DNA of 64,000 nt, taken from positions 1 to 64,000 of the forward strand of contig CATQJD010000139.1 of the NCBI GenBank assembly GCA_958298945.1, read 5' to 3'. How positions within the stretch are numbered: position 1 is the stretch's first letter; each line of letters begins with the position of its first letter. Position numbers and translations under genes: made by a program. Below the pieces are notes generated by a model. That model was not told where the DNA came from. It did not search any database and saw nothing but the letters and a program-made list of their open reading frames with translations. The DNA comes from Atherix ibis (lineage: Eukaryota > Arthropoda > Insecta > Diptera > Athericidae). This document shows positions 1 through 12,673 of the stretch, one piece after another.

Positions 1-1055
1 AGTAGTATGTTTAAGAGGAATATGAAGTAGTATGTTTAAGAGAAATATGAAGCAGTATGTTTAAGAGGAATATGAAGTAGTATGTTTAAGAGGAATATGA
101 AGTAGTATGTTTAAGAGGAATATGAAGTAGTATGTTTAAGAGGAATATGAAGTAGTATGTGTAAGAGGAATATGAATTAGTATGCTTAAGAGGAATATAA
201 AGTAGTATATTTAAGAAAAATATGCAGTAGTATATTTAAGAGGAATTTGAAGTAGTATGTTTAAGAGGAATATGAAGTAGTATGCTTAAGAGGAATATGA
301 AGTAGTATGTTCAAGAGGGATTTGAAGTAGTATATTAAAGAGGAATATGAAGTAGTATATTTAAGAGGAATATGAAGTAGTATGTTTAACAGGAATATTA
401 AGTAGTATGTTTAAGAGGAATATGAAGTAGTATGTTTAAGAGGAATATGAAGTAGTATGTTTAAGAGGAATATGAAGTAGTATATTAAAGAGGAATATGA
501 AGTAGTATATTTAAGAGGAATATGAAGTAATATATTTAAGAGGAGTATGAAGTAGTATGTTTAAGAGGAATATGAAGTAGTATGTTTAAGAGGAATATGA
601 AGTAGTATATTTAAGAGGAATATCAAGTAGTATATTTAATAGGAATATGAGGTAGTATATTTGAGAGGAATTTGAAGTAGTATGTTTAAGAGGAATATGA
701 AGTAGTATATTTAAGATGAAAATGAAGTAGTATATTTAAGAGGAATATGAAGTAGTATGTTTAAGAGGAATAGGAAGTAGTATATTTAGGAGGAATATGA
801 AGTAGTACAGTTAAGAGGAATATGAAGTAGTATATTTAAGAGGAATATGAAGTAGTATGTTTAAAAAAAATATGAAGTAGTATGTTTAAAAGGAATATGA
901 AGTAGTATATTTAAGAGGAATATGAAGTAGTATGTTTAAGAGGAATATGAAGTAGTATATTAAAGAGGAATATGAAGTAGTACATTTAAGAGGAATATGA
1001 AGTAGTATATTTAAGAGGAATATGACGTAGTATGTTTAAGAGGAATATGAAGTAG

Positions 1056-1355
1056 TATATTTAAGATGAAAATTAAGTATTATATTTAAGAGGAATATGA
1101 AGTAGTATGTTTAAGAGGAATAGGAAGTAGTATATTTAGGAGGAATATGAAGTAGTATAGTTAAGAGGCATATGCAGTAGTATATTTAAGAGGAATATGA
1201 AGTAGTATGTTTAAGAGGAATATGAAGTAGTATGTTTAAGAGAAATATGAAGCAGTATGTTTAAGAGGAATATGAAGTAGTATGTTTAAGAGGAATATGA
1301 AGTAGTATATTTAAGAGGAATATGAAGTAGTATGTTTAAGAGGAATATGAAGTAG
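1056..1355 (+). repeat. 300-bp (12-monomer) local duplication, copy 1
   Basis: This segment matches the following 300 bp with only a few substitutions. Shared rare variants include AAAATTAAGTAT at 1,070, AATAGGAAG near 1,110, the GGCATATGC monomer near 1,167 and AGAAATATGAAGCAG near 1,241. The edges are set by where the rare variants stop matching and are good to about one or two monomers. Confidence 0.75.
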
Positions 1356-1655
1356 TATGTTTAAGATGAAAATTAAGTATTATATTTAAGAGGAATATGA
1401 AGTAGTATGTTTAAGAGGAATAGGAAGTAGTATATTTAGGAGGAATATGAAGTAGTATAGTTAGGAGGCATATGCAGTAGTATATTTAAGAGGAATATGA
1501 AGTAGTATGTTTAAGAGGAATATGAAGTAGTATGTTTAAGAGAAATATGAAGCAGTATGTTTAAGAGGAATATGAAGTAGTATGTTTAAGAGGAATATGA
1601 AGTAGTATGTTTAAGAGGAATATGAAGTTGTATGTTTAAGAGGAATATGAAGTAG
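1356..1655 (+). repeat. 300-bp (12-monomer) local duplication, copy 2
   Basis: Second copy of the 12-monomer unit. It differs from copy 1 at, for example, TTAGGAGGCA versus TTAAGAGGCA near 1,463. The run of variants in bases 1-60 is identical to 1,201-1,260 and 1,501-1,560, so part of the unit also exists at the window start. Confidence 0.75.
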
Positions 1656-1775
1656 TATGTTTAAGAGGAATATGAAGTAGTATGCTTAAGAGGAATATGA
1701 AGTAGTATGTTCAAGAGGAATATGAAGTAGTATATTTAGGAGGAATATGAAGTAGTATAGTTAAGAGGCATATGA

Positions 1776-1975
1776 AGTAGTATGTTTAAGAGGAATATGA
1801 AGTAGTATGCTTAAGAGGAATATAAAGTAGTATATTTAAGAGGAATATGCAGTAGTATATTTAAGAGGAATATGAAGTAGTATGTTTAAGAGGAATATGA
1901 AGTAGTATGCTTAAGAGGAATATAAAGTAGTATATTTAAGAGGAATATGCAGTAGTATATTTAAGAGGAATATGA
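1776..1975 (+). repeat. 100-bp (4-monomer) tandem duplication
   Basis: The variant order TGCTTAAG, ATATAAAG, ATATGCAG occurs at 1,801-1,855 and again exactly 100 bp later at 1,901-1,955. The two copies are adjacent, 1,776-1,875 and 1,876-1,975, with edges approximate to one monomer. Confidence 0.7.
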
Positions 1976-4900
1976 AGTAGTATATTTAAGAGGAATATGA
2001 AGTAGTATGCTTAAGAGGAATATGAAGTAGTATGTTCAAGAGGAATATGAAGTAGTATATTTAGGAGGAATATGAAGTAGTATAGTTAAGAGGCATATGC
2101 AGTAGTATATTTAAGAGGAATATGAAGTAGTATGTTTAAGAGGAATATGAAGTAGTATGTTTAAGAGAAATATGAAGTAGTATGTTTAACAGGAATATTA
2201 AGTAGTATGTTTAAGAGGAATATGAAGTAGTATGTTTAAGAGGAATAAGAAGTAGTATGTTTAAGAGGAATATGAAGTAGTATATTAAAGAGGATTATGA
2301 AGTAGTATATTTAAGAGGAATATGAAGTAATATATTTAAAAAGAGTATGAAGTAGTATGTTTAAGAGGAATATGAAGTAGTATGTTTAAGAGGAATATGA
2401 AGTAGTATATTTAAGATGAAAATTAAGTATTATATTTAAGAGGAATATGAAGTAGTATGTTTAAGAGGAATAGGAAATAGTATATTTAGGAGGAATATGA
2501 AGTAGTATAGTTAAGAGGCATATGCAGTAGTATATTTAAGAGGAATATGAAGTAGTATGTTTAAGAGGAATATGAAGTAGTATGTTTAAGAGGAATATGA
2601 AGTAGTATGTTTAAGAGGAATATGAAGTAGTATGCTTAAGAGGAATATAAAGTAGTATATTTAAGAGGAATATGCAGTAGTATATTTAAGAGGAATATGA
2701 AGTAGTATGTTTAAGAGGAATATGAAGTAGTATGCTTAAGAGGAATATGAAGTAGTATGTTCAAGAGGAATATGAAGTAGTATATTAAAGAGGAATATGA
2801 AGTAGTATATTTAAGAGGAATATGAAGTAGTATGTTTAACAGGAATATTAAGTAGTATGTTTAAGAGAAATGTGAAGTAGTATATTTGAGAGGAATATGA
2901 AGTAGTATGTTTAAGAGGAATATGAAGTAGTATATTAAAGAGGAATATGAAGTAGTATATTTAAGAGGAATATGAAGTAATATATTTAAGAGGAGTATGA
3001 AGTAGTATGTTTAAGAGGAATATGAAGTAGTATGTTTAAGAGGAATATGAAGTAGTATGTTTAAGAGGAAAATGAAGTAGTATGTTTAAGAGGAATATGA
3101 AGTAGTATTTTTAAGAGGAATATGAAGTAGTATGTCTAAGAAGAATATGAAGTAGTATATTTAAGAGGAATATGAAGTAGTATGTTTAAGAGAAATATGA
3201 AGTAGTATGTTTAAGAGGAATATGAAGTTGTATGTTTAAGAGGAATATGAAGTAGTATGTTTAAGAGGAATATGAAGTAGTATGTTTATGAGGAATATGA
3301 AGTAGTATGTTTAAGAGGAATATGAAGTAGTATATTTAAGAGGAATATGAAGTAGTATGTTTAAGAGGAATATGAAGTAGTATATTTAAGAGGAATATCA
3401 AGTAGTATATTTAAGACGAATATGAAGTAGTATATTTAAGAGGAATTTGAAGTAGTATGTTTAAGAGGAATATGAAGTAGTATATTTAAGATGAAAATGA
3501 AGTAGTATATTTAAGAGGAATATGAAGTAGTATGTGTAAGAGGAATAGGAAGTAGTATATTTAGGAGGAATATGAAGTAGTATATTTAAGAGGAATATGA
3601 AGTAGTATGTTTAAGAGGAATATGAAGTAGTATGTTTAAGAGGAATATGAAGTAGTATGTTTAAGAGGAATATGAAGTAGTATGTTTAAAAGGAATATTA
3701 AGTAGTATATTTAAGAGGAATATAAAGTAGTATATTTAAGAGGAATATGAAGTAATATATTTAAGAGGAGTATGAAGTAGTATGTTTAAGATGAATATGA
3801 AGTAGTATGTTTAAAAAAAATATGAAGAAGTATGTTTAAGAGGAATATGAAGTAGTATATTTAAGAGGAATATGAAGTAGTATGTTTAAGAGGAATATGA
3901 AGTAGTATGTTTAAGAGGAATATGAAGTAGTATATTTAAGAGGAATATGAAGTAGTATGTTTAAGAAGAATATAAAGTAGTATGCTTAAGAGGAATATGA
4001 AGTAGTATATTTAAGAGGAATATGAAGTAGTATATTTAAGAGAAATATAAAGTTGTATGTTTAAGAGGAATATGAAGTAGTATGTTTAAGAGGAATATGA
4101 AGTAGTATGTTTAAGAGGAATATGAAGTAGTATATTTAAGAGGAATATGAAGTAGTATATTTAAGAGGAATATGAAGTAGTATGTTTAAGAGGAATATGA
4201 AGTTGTATGTTTAAGAGGAATATGAAGTAGTATGTTTAAGAGGAATATGAAGTAGTATGTTTAAAAGGAATATGAAGTAGTATATTTAAGAGGAATATGA
4301 AGTAGTATATTTAAGAAGAATATGAAGTAATATATTCAAGAGGAGTATGAAATAGTATGTTTAAGATGAATATGAAGTTGTATGTTTAACAGGAATATGA
4401 AGTAGTATGTTTAAGAGGAATATGAAATAGTATGTTTAAGAGGAATATGAAGTAGTATGTTTAAGAGGAATATGAAGTAGTATGTCTAAGAGGAATATGA
4501 AGTAGTATATTTAAGAGTAATATGAAGTAGTATGTTTAAGAGGAATATGAAGTAGTATATTTAAGAGAAATATGAAGTAGTATATTTAAAAGGAATATGA
4601 AGTAGAATATTTAAGAGGAATATGAAGTAGTATGTTTAAGAGAAATATGAAGTAGTATATTTAACATGAAAATGCAGTATTATATTTAAGAGGAATATGA
4701 AGTAGTATGTTTAAGAGGAATATGAAGTAGTATATTTAAGATGAAAATGAAGTAGTATATTTAAGAGGAATATGAAGTAGTATGTTTAAGAGGAATAGGA
4801 AGTAGTATATTTAGGAGTAATATGAAGTAGTATAGTTAAGAGAAATATGAAGTAGTATATTTAAGAGGAATATGAAGTAGTATGTTTAAGAGGAATATGA

Positions 4901-5149
4901 AGTAGTATGTTTAAGAGGAATATGAAGAAGTATGTTATAGAGGAATATGAAATAGTATGTTTAAGAGGAATATGAAGTAGTATGTTTAAGAGGAATATGA
5001 AGTAGTATGTTTAAAAGGAATATGAAGTAGTATGCTTAAGAGGAATAAAAAGTAGTATATTTAAGAGGAATATGAAGTAGTATGTTTAAGAGGAATATGA
5101 AGTAGTATGTTTGAGAGGAATATGAAGTAGTATGTTTAAGAGGAATATG

Positions 5150-7645
5150 AAGTAGTATGTTCAAGAGGAATATGAAGTAGTATATTAAAGAGGAATATGA
5201 AGTAGTATATTTAAGAGGAATATGAAGTAGTATATTTAAGAGGAATATGACGTAGTATGTTTAAGAGGAATATGAAGTAGTATATTTAAGATGAAAATTA
5301 AGTATTATATTTAAGAGGAATATGATGTAGTATGTTTAAGAGGAATAGGAAGTAGTTTATTTAGGAGGAATATGAAGTAGTATAGTTAAGAGGCATATGC
5401 AGTAGTATTATTAAGAGGAATGTGAAGTAGTATGTTTAAGAGGAATATGAAGTAGTATGTTTAAGAGAAATATGAAGCAGTATGTTTAAGAGGAATATGA
5501 AGTAGTATGTTTAAGAGGAATATGAAGTAGTATGTTTAAGAGGAATATGAAGTAGTATGTTTAAGAGAAATATGAAGCAGTATGTTTAAGAGGAATATGA
5601 AGTAGTATATTTAAGAGGAATATGCAGTAGTATATTTAAGAGGAATATGAAGTAGTATGTTTAAGAGGAATATGAAGTAGTATGCTTAAGAGGAATATGA
5701 AGTAGTATGTTCAAGAGGAATATGAAGTAGTATATTAAAGAGGAATATGAAGTAGTATATTTAAGAGGAATATGAAGTAGTATGTTTAACAGGAATATTA
5801 AGTAGCATGTTTAAGAGGAATATGAAGTAGTATGTTTAAGAGGAATATGAAGTAGTATGTTTAAGACGAATATGAAGTAGTATATTAAAGAGGAATATGA
5901 AGTAGTATATTTAAGAGGAATATGAAGTAATATATTTAAGAGGAGTATGAAGTAGCATGTTTTAGAGGAATATGAAGTAGCATGTTTAAGAGGAATATGA
6001 AGTAGTATGTTTAAGAGGAAAATGAAGTAGTATGTTTAAGAGGAATATGAAGTAGTATGTTTAAGAGGAATATGAAGTAGTATGTTTAAGAAGAATATGA
6101 AGTAGTATATTTAAGAGGAATATGAAGTAGTATGTTTAAGAAAAATATGAAGTAGTATGTTTAAGATTAATATGAAGTTGTATGTTTAAGAGGAATATGA
6201 AGTAGTATGTTTAAGAGGAATATTAAGTAGTATGTTTAAGAGGAATATGAAGTAGTATATTCAAGAGGAATATGAAGTAGTATATTTAAGAGGAATATGA
6301 AGTAGTATGTTTAAGAGGAATATGAAGTAGTATATTTAAGAGGAATATCAAGTAGTATATTTAAGAGGAATATGAAGTAGTATATTTAAGAGGAATTTGA
6401 AGTAGTATGTTTAAGAGAAATATGAAGTAGTATATTTAAGATGAAAATGAAGTAGTATATTTAAGAGGAATATGAAGTAGTATGTTTAAGAGGAATAGGA
6501 AGTAGTATATTTAGGAGGAATATGAAGTAGTATAGTTAAGAGAAATATGAAGTAGTATATTTAAGAGGAATATGAAGTAGTATGTTTAAAAAAAATATGA
6601 AATAGTATATTTAAGAGGAATATGATGTAGTATGTTTAAGAGGAATATGAAGTAGTATGTTTAAGAGGAATATAAAGTAGTATGTTTAAGAGGAATATGA
6701 AGAAGTATGTTATAGAGGAATATAAAATAGTATGTTAAGAGGAATATGAAGTAGTATGTTTAAGAGGAATATGAAGTAGTATGTTTAAGAGGAATATGAA
6801 GTAGTATGTTTAAAAAGAATATGAAGTAGTATATTTAAGAGGAATATGAAGTAGTATGTTTAAGAGGAATATGAAGTAGTATGTTTAAGAGGAATATGAA
6901 GAAGTATGTTATAGAGGAATATGAAATAGTATGTTTAAGAGGAATATGAAGTAGTATGTTTAAGAGGAATATGAAGTAGTATGTTTAAGAGGAATATGAA
7001 GTAGTATGCTTAAGAGGAATAAAAAGTAGTATATTTAAGAGGAATATGAAGTAGTATGTTTAAGAGGAATATGAAGTAGTATGTTTGAGAGGAATATGAA
7101 GTAGTATGTTTAAGAGGAATATGAAGTAGTATGTTCAAGAGGAATATGAAGTAGTATATTAAAGAGGAATATGAAGTAGTATATATAAGAGGAATATGAA
7201 GTAGTATATTTAAGAGGAATATGACGTAGTATGTTTAAGAGGAATATGAAGTAGTATATTTAAGATGAAAATTAAGTATTATATTTAAGAGGAATATGAT
7301 GTAGTATGTTTAAGAGGAATAGGAAGTAGTATATTTAGGAGGAATATGAAGTAGTATAGTTAAGAGGCATATGCAGTAGTATTATTAAGAGGAATGTGAA
7401 GTAGTATGTTTAAGAGGAATATGAAGTAGTATGTTTAAGAGAAATATGAAGCAGTATGTTTAAGAGGAATATGAAGTAGTATGTTTAAGAGGAATATGAA
7501 GTAGTATGTTTAAGAGGAATATGAAGTAGTATGTTTAAGAGGAATATGAAGTAGTATGATTAAGAGGAATATGAAGTAGTATGCTTAAGAGGAATATAAA
7601 GTAGTATATTTAAGAGGAATATGCCGTAGTATATTTAAGAGGAAT
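5150..7645 (+). repeat. Left higher-order block P, copy 1
   Basis: This roughly 2.5 kb stretch matches 9,625-12,119 at a constant offset of 4,474 bp (179 monomers less 1 bp). Matching landmarks include CGTAG at 5,251 and 9,725, the GGAAAATG monomer at 6,017 and 10,491, a shared 24-bp monomer (6,726 and 11,200) and GCCGTAG at 7,624 and 12,098. Only scattered substitutions were seen, for example ATATATAAG at 7,190 versus ATATTTAAG. An internal repeat at 1,974 bp links about 5,040-5,500 to about 7,015-7,480. Left of 5,150 and right of 7,645 the match is lost. Confidence 0.8.
6726..6749 (+). repeat. 24-bp monomer (one T lost)
   Basis: First length change in the window: TATGTTAAG in place of TATGTTTAAG. 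The same deletion is found 4,474 bp downstream at 11,200, showing that it was copied as part of block P. Confidence 0.95.
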
Positions 7646-7649
7646 ATCA

Positions 7650-9630
7650 AGTAGTATATTTAAGAGGAATATGAAGTAGTATATTTAAGAGGAATTTGAA
7701 GTAGTATGTTTAAGAGGAATATGAAGTAGTATATTTAAGATGAAAATGAAGTAGTATATTTAAGAGGAATATGAAGTAGTATGTTTAAGAGGAATAGGAA
7801 GTAGTATATTTTGGAGGAATATGAAGTAGTATAGTTAAGAGAAATATGAAGTAGTATATTTAAGAGGAATATGAAGTAGTATGTTTAAAAAAAATATGAA
7901 ATAGTATGTTTAAGAGGAATATGATGTAGTATGTTTAAGAGGAATATGAAGTTGTATGTTTAAGAGGAATATAAAGCAGTTTGCTTAAGAGGAATATGAA
8001 GTAGTATATTTAAGAAGAATATGAAGTAGTATATTTAAGAGGAATATGAAGTTGTATGTTTAAGAGGAATATGAAGTAGTATGTTTAAGAGGAATATGAA
8101 GTAGTATGTTTAAGATGAATTTGAAGTAGTATATTTAAGAGGAATATGAAGTAGTATATTTAAGAGGAATATGAAGTAGTATGTTTAAGAGGAATATGAA
8201 GTTGTATGTTTAAGAGGAATATGAAGTAATATGTTTAAGAGGAATATGAAGTATTATGTTTAAAAGGAATATGAAGTAGTATATTTAAGAGGAATATGAA
8301 GTAGTATATTTAAGAGGATTATGAAGTAATATATTTAAGAGGAGTATGAAGTAGTATGTTAAAGATGAATATGAAGTAGTATGTTTAAGAGGAATATGAA
8401 GTAGTATGTTTAAGAGGAATATGAAGTAGTATGTTTAAGAGGAATATGAAGTAGTATGTTTAAGAGGAATATGAAGTAGTATGTCTAAGAGGAATATGAA
8501 GTAGTATATTTAAGAGTAATATGAAGTAGTATGTTTAAGAGGAATATGAAGTAGTATATTTAAGAGAAATATGAATTAGTATATTTAAGAGGAATATGAA
8601 GTAGAATATTTAAGAGGAATATGAAGTAGTATGTTTAAGAAGAATATGAAGTAGTATATTTAACATGAAAATGAAGTATTATATTTAAGAGGAATATGAA
8701 GTAGTATGTTTAAGAGGAATATGAAGTAGTATGTTTAAGAGGCATATGAAGTAGTATGCTTAAGAGGAATATGAAGTAGTATATTTAAGAGGAATATGAA
8801 GTAGTATATTTAAGAGGAATATGAAGTAGTATGTTTAAGAGGAATATGAAGTATTATGTTTAAGAGGAATATGAAGTAGCATGTTTAAGAGGACTATGAA
8901 GTAGTATATTTATAAGGAATATGAAGTAGTATATTTAAGAGGAATATGAAGTAGTATGCTTAAGAGGAATATGAAGTAGTATGTTTAAGAGGAATATGAA
9001 GTAGTGTGTTTAAGAGGAATATGAAGTAGTATGTTTAAGAGGAATATGAAGTAGTATATTTAAGAGGAATATGAAGTAGTATATTTAAGAGCAATATGAA
9101 GTAATATATTTAAGAGGAATATGAAGTAGTATGTTTAAGATGAATATGAAGTAGTATGTTTAAGAGGAATATGAAGTAGAATGTTTCAGAGGAATATGAA
9201 GTAGTATGTTTAAGAGGAATATGAAGTAGTATGTTTAAGAGGAATATGAAGTAGTATGTCTAAGAGGAATATGAAGTTGTATATTTAAGAGTAATATGAA
9301 GTAGTATGTTTAAGAGGAATATGAAGTAGTATATTTAAGAGAAATATGAAGTAGTATATTTAAGAAGAATATGAAGTAGAATATTTAAGAGGAATATGAA
9401 GTAGTATGTTTAAGAGGAATATGATGTAGTATATTTAACATGAAAATGAAGTATTATATTTAAGAGGAATATGAAGTAGTATATTTAAGAGGAATATGAA
9501 GTAGTATATTTAAGAGGAATATGAAGTAGTACATTTAAGAGGAATATAAAGTGGTATGTTTAGGAGGAATATGAAGTAGTATGTTTAAGAGGAATATGAA
9601 GTAGTATGTATAAGAGGAATATGAAGTAGT
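7650..9630 (+). repeat. Left higher-order block Q, copy 1
   Basis: This matches 12,674-14,655 at an offset of 5,024 bp. Landmarks are TTTTGGAGG at 7,813 and 12,837, CAGTTTGCTTAAG at 7,981 and 13,005, GGCATATGAAG at 8,741 and 13,765, and AAGTGGTATG at 9,551 and 14,575. It carries the TGTCTAAG then AGAGTAATATG cassette at about 8.48 and 9.25 kb. That cassette recurs at about 4.5, 13.5, 14.3, 15.3, 19.1, 20.3, 21.3, 23.6, 26.9 and 28.8 kb, and in altered form (AGAATAAT) at 32.8, 34.5 and 35.9 kb. Confidence 0.8.
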
Positions 9631-12119
9631 ATGTTCAAGAGGAATATGAAGTAGTATATTAAAGAGGAATATGAAGTAGTATATTTAAGAGGAATATGAA
9701 GTAGTATATTTAAGAGGAATATGACGTAGTATGTTTAAGAGGAATATGAAGTAGTATATTTAAGATGAAAATTAAGTATTATATTTAAGAGGAATATGAT
9801 GTAGTATGTTTAAGAGGAATAGGAAGTAGTTTATTTAGGAGGAATATGAAGTAGTATAGTTAAGAGGCATATGCAGTAGTATAATTAAGAGGAATGTGAA
9901 GTAGTATGTTTAAGAGGAATATGAAGTAGTATGTTTAAGAGAAATATGAAGCAGTATGTTTAAGAGGAATATGAAGTAGTATGTTTAAGAGGAATATGAA
10001 GTAGTATGTTTAAGAGGAATATGAAGTAGTATGTTTAAGAGAAATATGAAGCAGTATGTTTAAGAGGAATATGAAGTAGTATATTTAAGAGGAATATGCA
10101 GTAGTATATTTAAGAGGAATATGAAGTAGTATGTTTAAGAGGAATATGAAGTAGTATGCTTAAGAGGAATATGAAGTAGTATGTTCAAGAGGAATATGAA
10201 GTAGTATATTAAAGAGGAATATGAAGTAGTATATTTAAGAGGAATATGAAGTAGTATGTTTAACAGGAATATTAAGTAGCATGTTTAAGAGGAATATGAA
10301 GTAGTATGTTTAAGAGGAATATGAAGTAGTATGTTTAAGAGGAATATGAAGTAGTATATTAAAGAGGAATATGAAGTAGTATATTTAAGAGGAATATGAA
10401 GTAATATATTTAAGAGGAGTATGAAGTAGCATGTTTTAGAGGAATATGAAGTAGCATGTTTAAGAGGAATATGAAGTAGTATGTTTAAGAGGAAAATGAA
10501 GTAGTATGTTTAAGAGGAATATGAAGTAGTATGTTTAAGAGGAATATGAAGTAGTATGTTTAAGAAGAATATGAAGTAGTATATTTAAGAGGAATATGAA
10601 GTAGTATGTTTAAGAAAAATATGAAGTAGTATGTTTAAGATTAATATGAAGTTGTATGTTTAAGAGGAATATGAAGTAGTATGTTTAAGAGGAATATTAA
10701 GTAGTATGTTTAAGAGGAATATGAAGTAGTATATTCAAGAGGAATATGAAGTAGTATATTTAAGAGGAATATGAAGTAGTATGTTTAAGAGGAATATGAA
10801 GTAGTATATTTAAGAGGAATATCAAGTAGTATATTTAAGAGGAATATGAAGTAGTATATTTAAGAGGAATTTGAAGTAGTATGTTTAAGAGAAATATGAA
10901 GTAGTATATTTAAGATGAAAATGAAGTAGTATATTTAAGAGGAATATGAAGTAGTATGTTTAAGAGGAATAGGAAGTAGTATATTTAGGAGGAATATGAA
11001 GTAGTATAGTTAAGAGAAATATGAAGTAGTATATTTAAGAGGAATATGAAGTAGTATGTTTAAAAAAAATATGAAATAGTATGTTTAAGAGGAATATGAT
11101 GTAGTATGTTTAAGAGGAATATGAAGTAGTATGTTTAAGAGGAATATAAAGTAGTATGTTTAAGAGGAATATGAAGAAGTATGTTATAGAGGAATATGAA
11201 ATAGTATGTTAAGAGGAATATGAAGTAGTATGTTTAAGAGGAATATGAAGTAGTATGTTTAAGAGGAATATGAAGTAGTATGTTTAAGAAGAATATGAAG
11301 TAGTATATTTAAGAGGAATATGAAGTAGTATGTTTAAGAGGAATATGAAGTAGTATGTTTAAGAGGAATATGAAGAAGTATGTTATAGAGGAATATGAAA
11401 TAGTATGTTTAAGAGGAATATGAAGTAGTATGTTTAAGAGGAATATGAAGTAGTATGTTTAAGAGGAATATGAAGTAGTATGCTTAAGAGGAATAAAAAG
11501 TAGTATATTTAAGAGGAATATGAAGTAGTATGTTTAAGAGGAATATGAAGTAGTATGTTTGAGAGGAATATGAAGTAGTATGTTTAAGAGGAATATGAAG
11601 TAGTATGTTCCAGAGGAATATGAAGTAGTATATTAAAGAGGAATATGAAGTAGTATATTTAAGAGGAATATGAAGTAGTATATTTAAGAGGAATATGACG
11701 TAGTATGTTTAAGAGGAATATGAAGTAGTATATTTAAGATGAAAATTAAGTATTATATTTAAGAGGAATATGATGTAGTATGTTTAAGAGGAATAGGAAG
11801 TAGTATATTTAGGAGGAATATGAAGTAGTATAGTTAAGAGGCATATGCAGTAGTATTATTAAGAGGAATGTGAAGTAGTATGTTTAAGAGAAATATGAAG
11901 TAGTATGTTTAAGAGAAATATGAAGCAGTATGTTTAAGAGGAATATGAAGTAGTATGTTTAAGAGGAATATGAAGTAGTATGTTTAAGAGGAATATGAAG
12001 TAGTATGTTTAAGAGGAATATGAAGTAGTATGTTTAAGAGGAATATGAAGTAGTATGCTTAAGAGGAATATAAAGTAGTATATTTAAGAGGAATATGCCG
12101 TAGTATATTTAAGAGGAAT
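9625..12119 (+). repeat. Left higher-order block P, copy 2
   Basis: Copy of 5,150-7,645 at an offset of 4,474 bp. It joins block Q directly on its left, so P1+Q1 forms a unit of about 4.47 kb. After 12,119 the next Q does not follow immediately; about 550 bp of other variants intervene, making the next spacing 5,024 bp. Confidence 0.8.
11200..11223 (+). repeat. 24-bp monomer (one T lost), P copy 2
   Basis: Same single-T deletion as at 6,726. Its position fixes the 4,474-bp offset to the base. Confidence 0.95.
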
Positions 12120-12673
12120 ATGAAGTAGTATATTTAAGAGGAATATGAAGTAGTATGCTTAAGAGGAATATGAAGTAGTATGTTCAAGAGGAATATGAAG
12201 TAGTATATTAAAGAGGAATATGAAGTAGTATATTTAAGAGGAATATGAAGTAGTATGTTTAACAGGAATATTAAGTAGCATGTTTAAGAGGAATATGAAG
12301 TAGCATGTTTAAGAGGAATATGAAGTAGTATGTTTAAGAGGAAAATGAAGTAGTATGTTTAAGAGGAATATGAAGTAGTATGTTTAAGAGGAATATGAAG
12401 TAGTATGTTTAAGAAGAATATGAAGTAGTATATTTAAGAGGAATATGAAGTAGTATGTTTAAGAGAAATATGAAGTAGTATGTTTAAGAGGAATACGAAG
12501 TTTTATGTTTAAGAGGAATATGAAGTAGTATGTTTAAGAGGAATATTAAGTAGTATGTTTAAGAGGAATATGAAGTAGTATATTTAAGAGAAATATGAAG
12601 TAGTATATTTAAGAGGAATATGAAGTAGTATGTTTAAGAGGAATATTAAGTAGTATGTTTAAGAGGAATATGA
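12120..12673 (+). repeat. Satellite between P copy 2 and Q copy 2
   Basis: Ordinary 25-bp monomers that have no equivalent between P1 and Q1. The variants resemble the part of block P after 5,640 (TGCTTAAG, TTCAAGAGG, TATTAAAG, AACAGGAATATTAAG, GGAAAATG), so this is probably a partial extra piece of P left by unequal exchange. It contains no other sequence. Confidence 0.6.

Larger units (their letters stand above)
1..5149 (+). repeat. Domain A: mixed-variant satellite
   Basis: Every monomer I could place here is 25 bp; there is no length change before 6,726. Variants are intermixed rather than arranged in long units, but several multi-monomer cassettes recur. The variant AACAGGAATATTA appears near 387, 2,187 and 2,837. 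The string AAAATTAAGTATTATATT appears near 1,070, 1,370 and 2,420. A three-monomer cassette (AATAGGAAG, then TATATTTAGGAGG, then TATAGTTAAGAG) starts near 769, 1,110, 1,420, 2,470 and 4,795. The same cassettes reappear inside the left higher-order repeats downstream, so this segment looks like an older or more scrambled relative of them. No non-satellite sequence is present. Confidence 0.8.

Noticed and set aside
1..25. A repeated mini-ORF with a Shine-Dalgarno-like AGAGG a few bases before ATG
   Set aside because: In G-type monomers ATG TTT AAG AGG AAT ATG AAG TAG reads as seven codons, and AGAGG precedes the second ATG. It is a by-product of the consensus, is lost in A-type monomers, and occurs in a eukaryote-like satellite with no promoter or longer frame.
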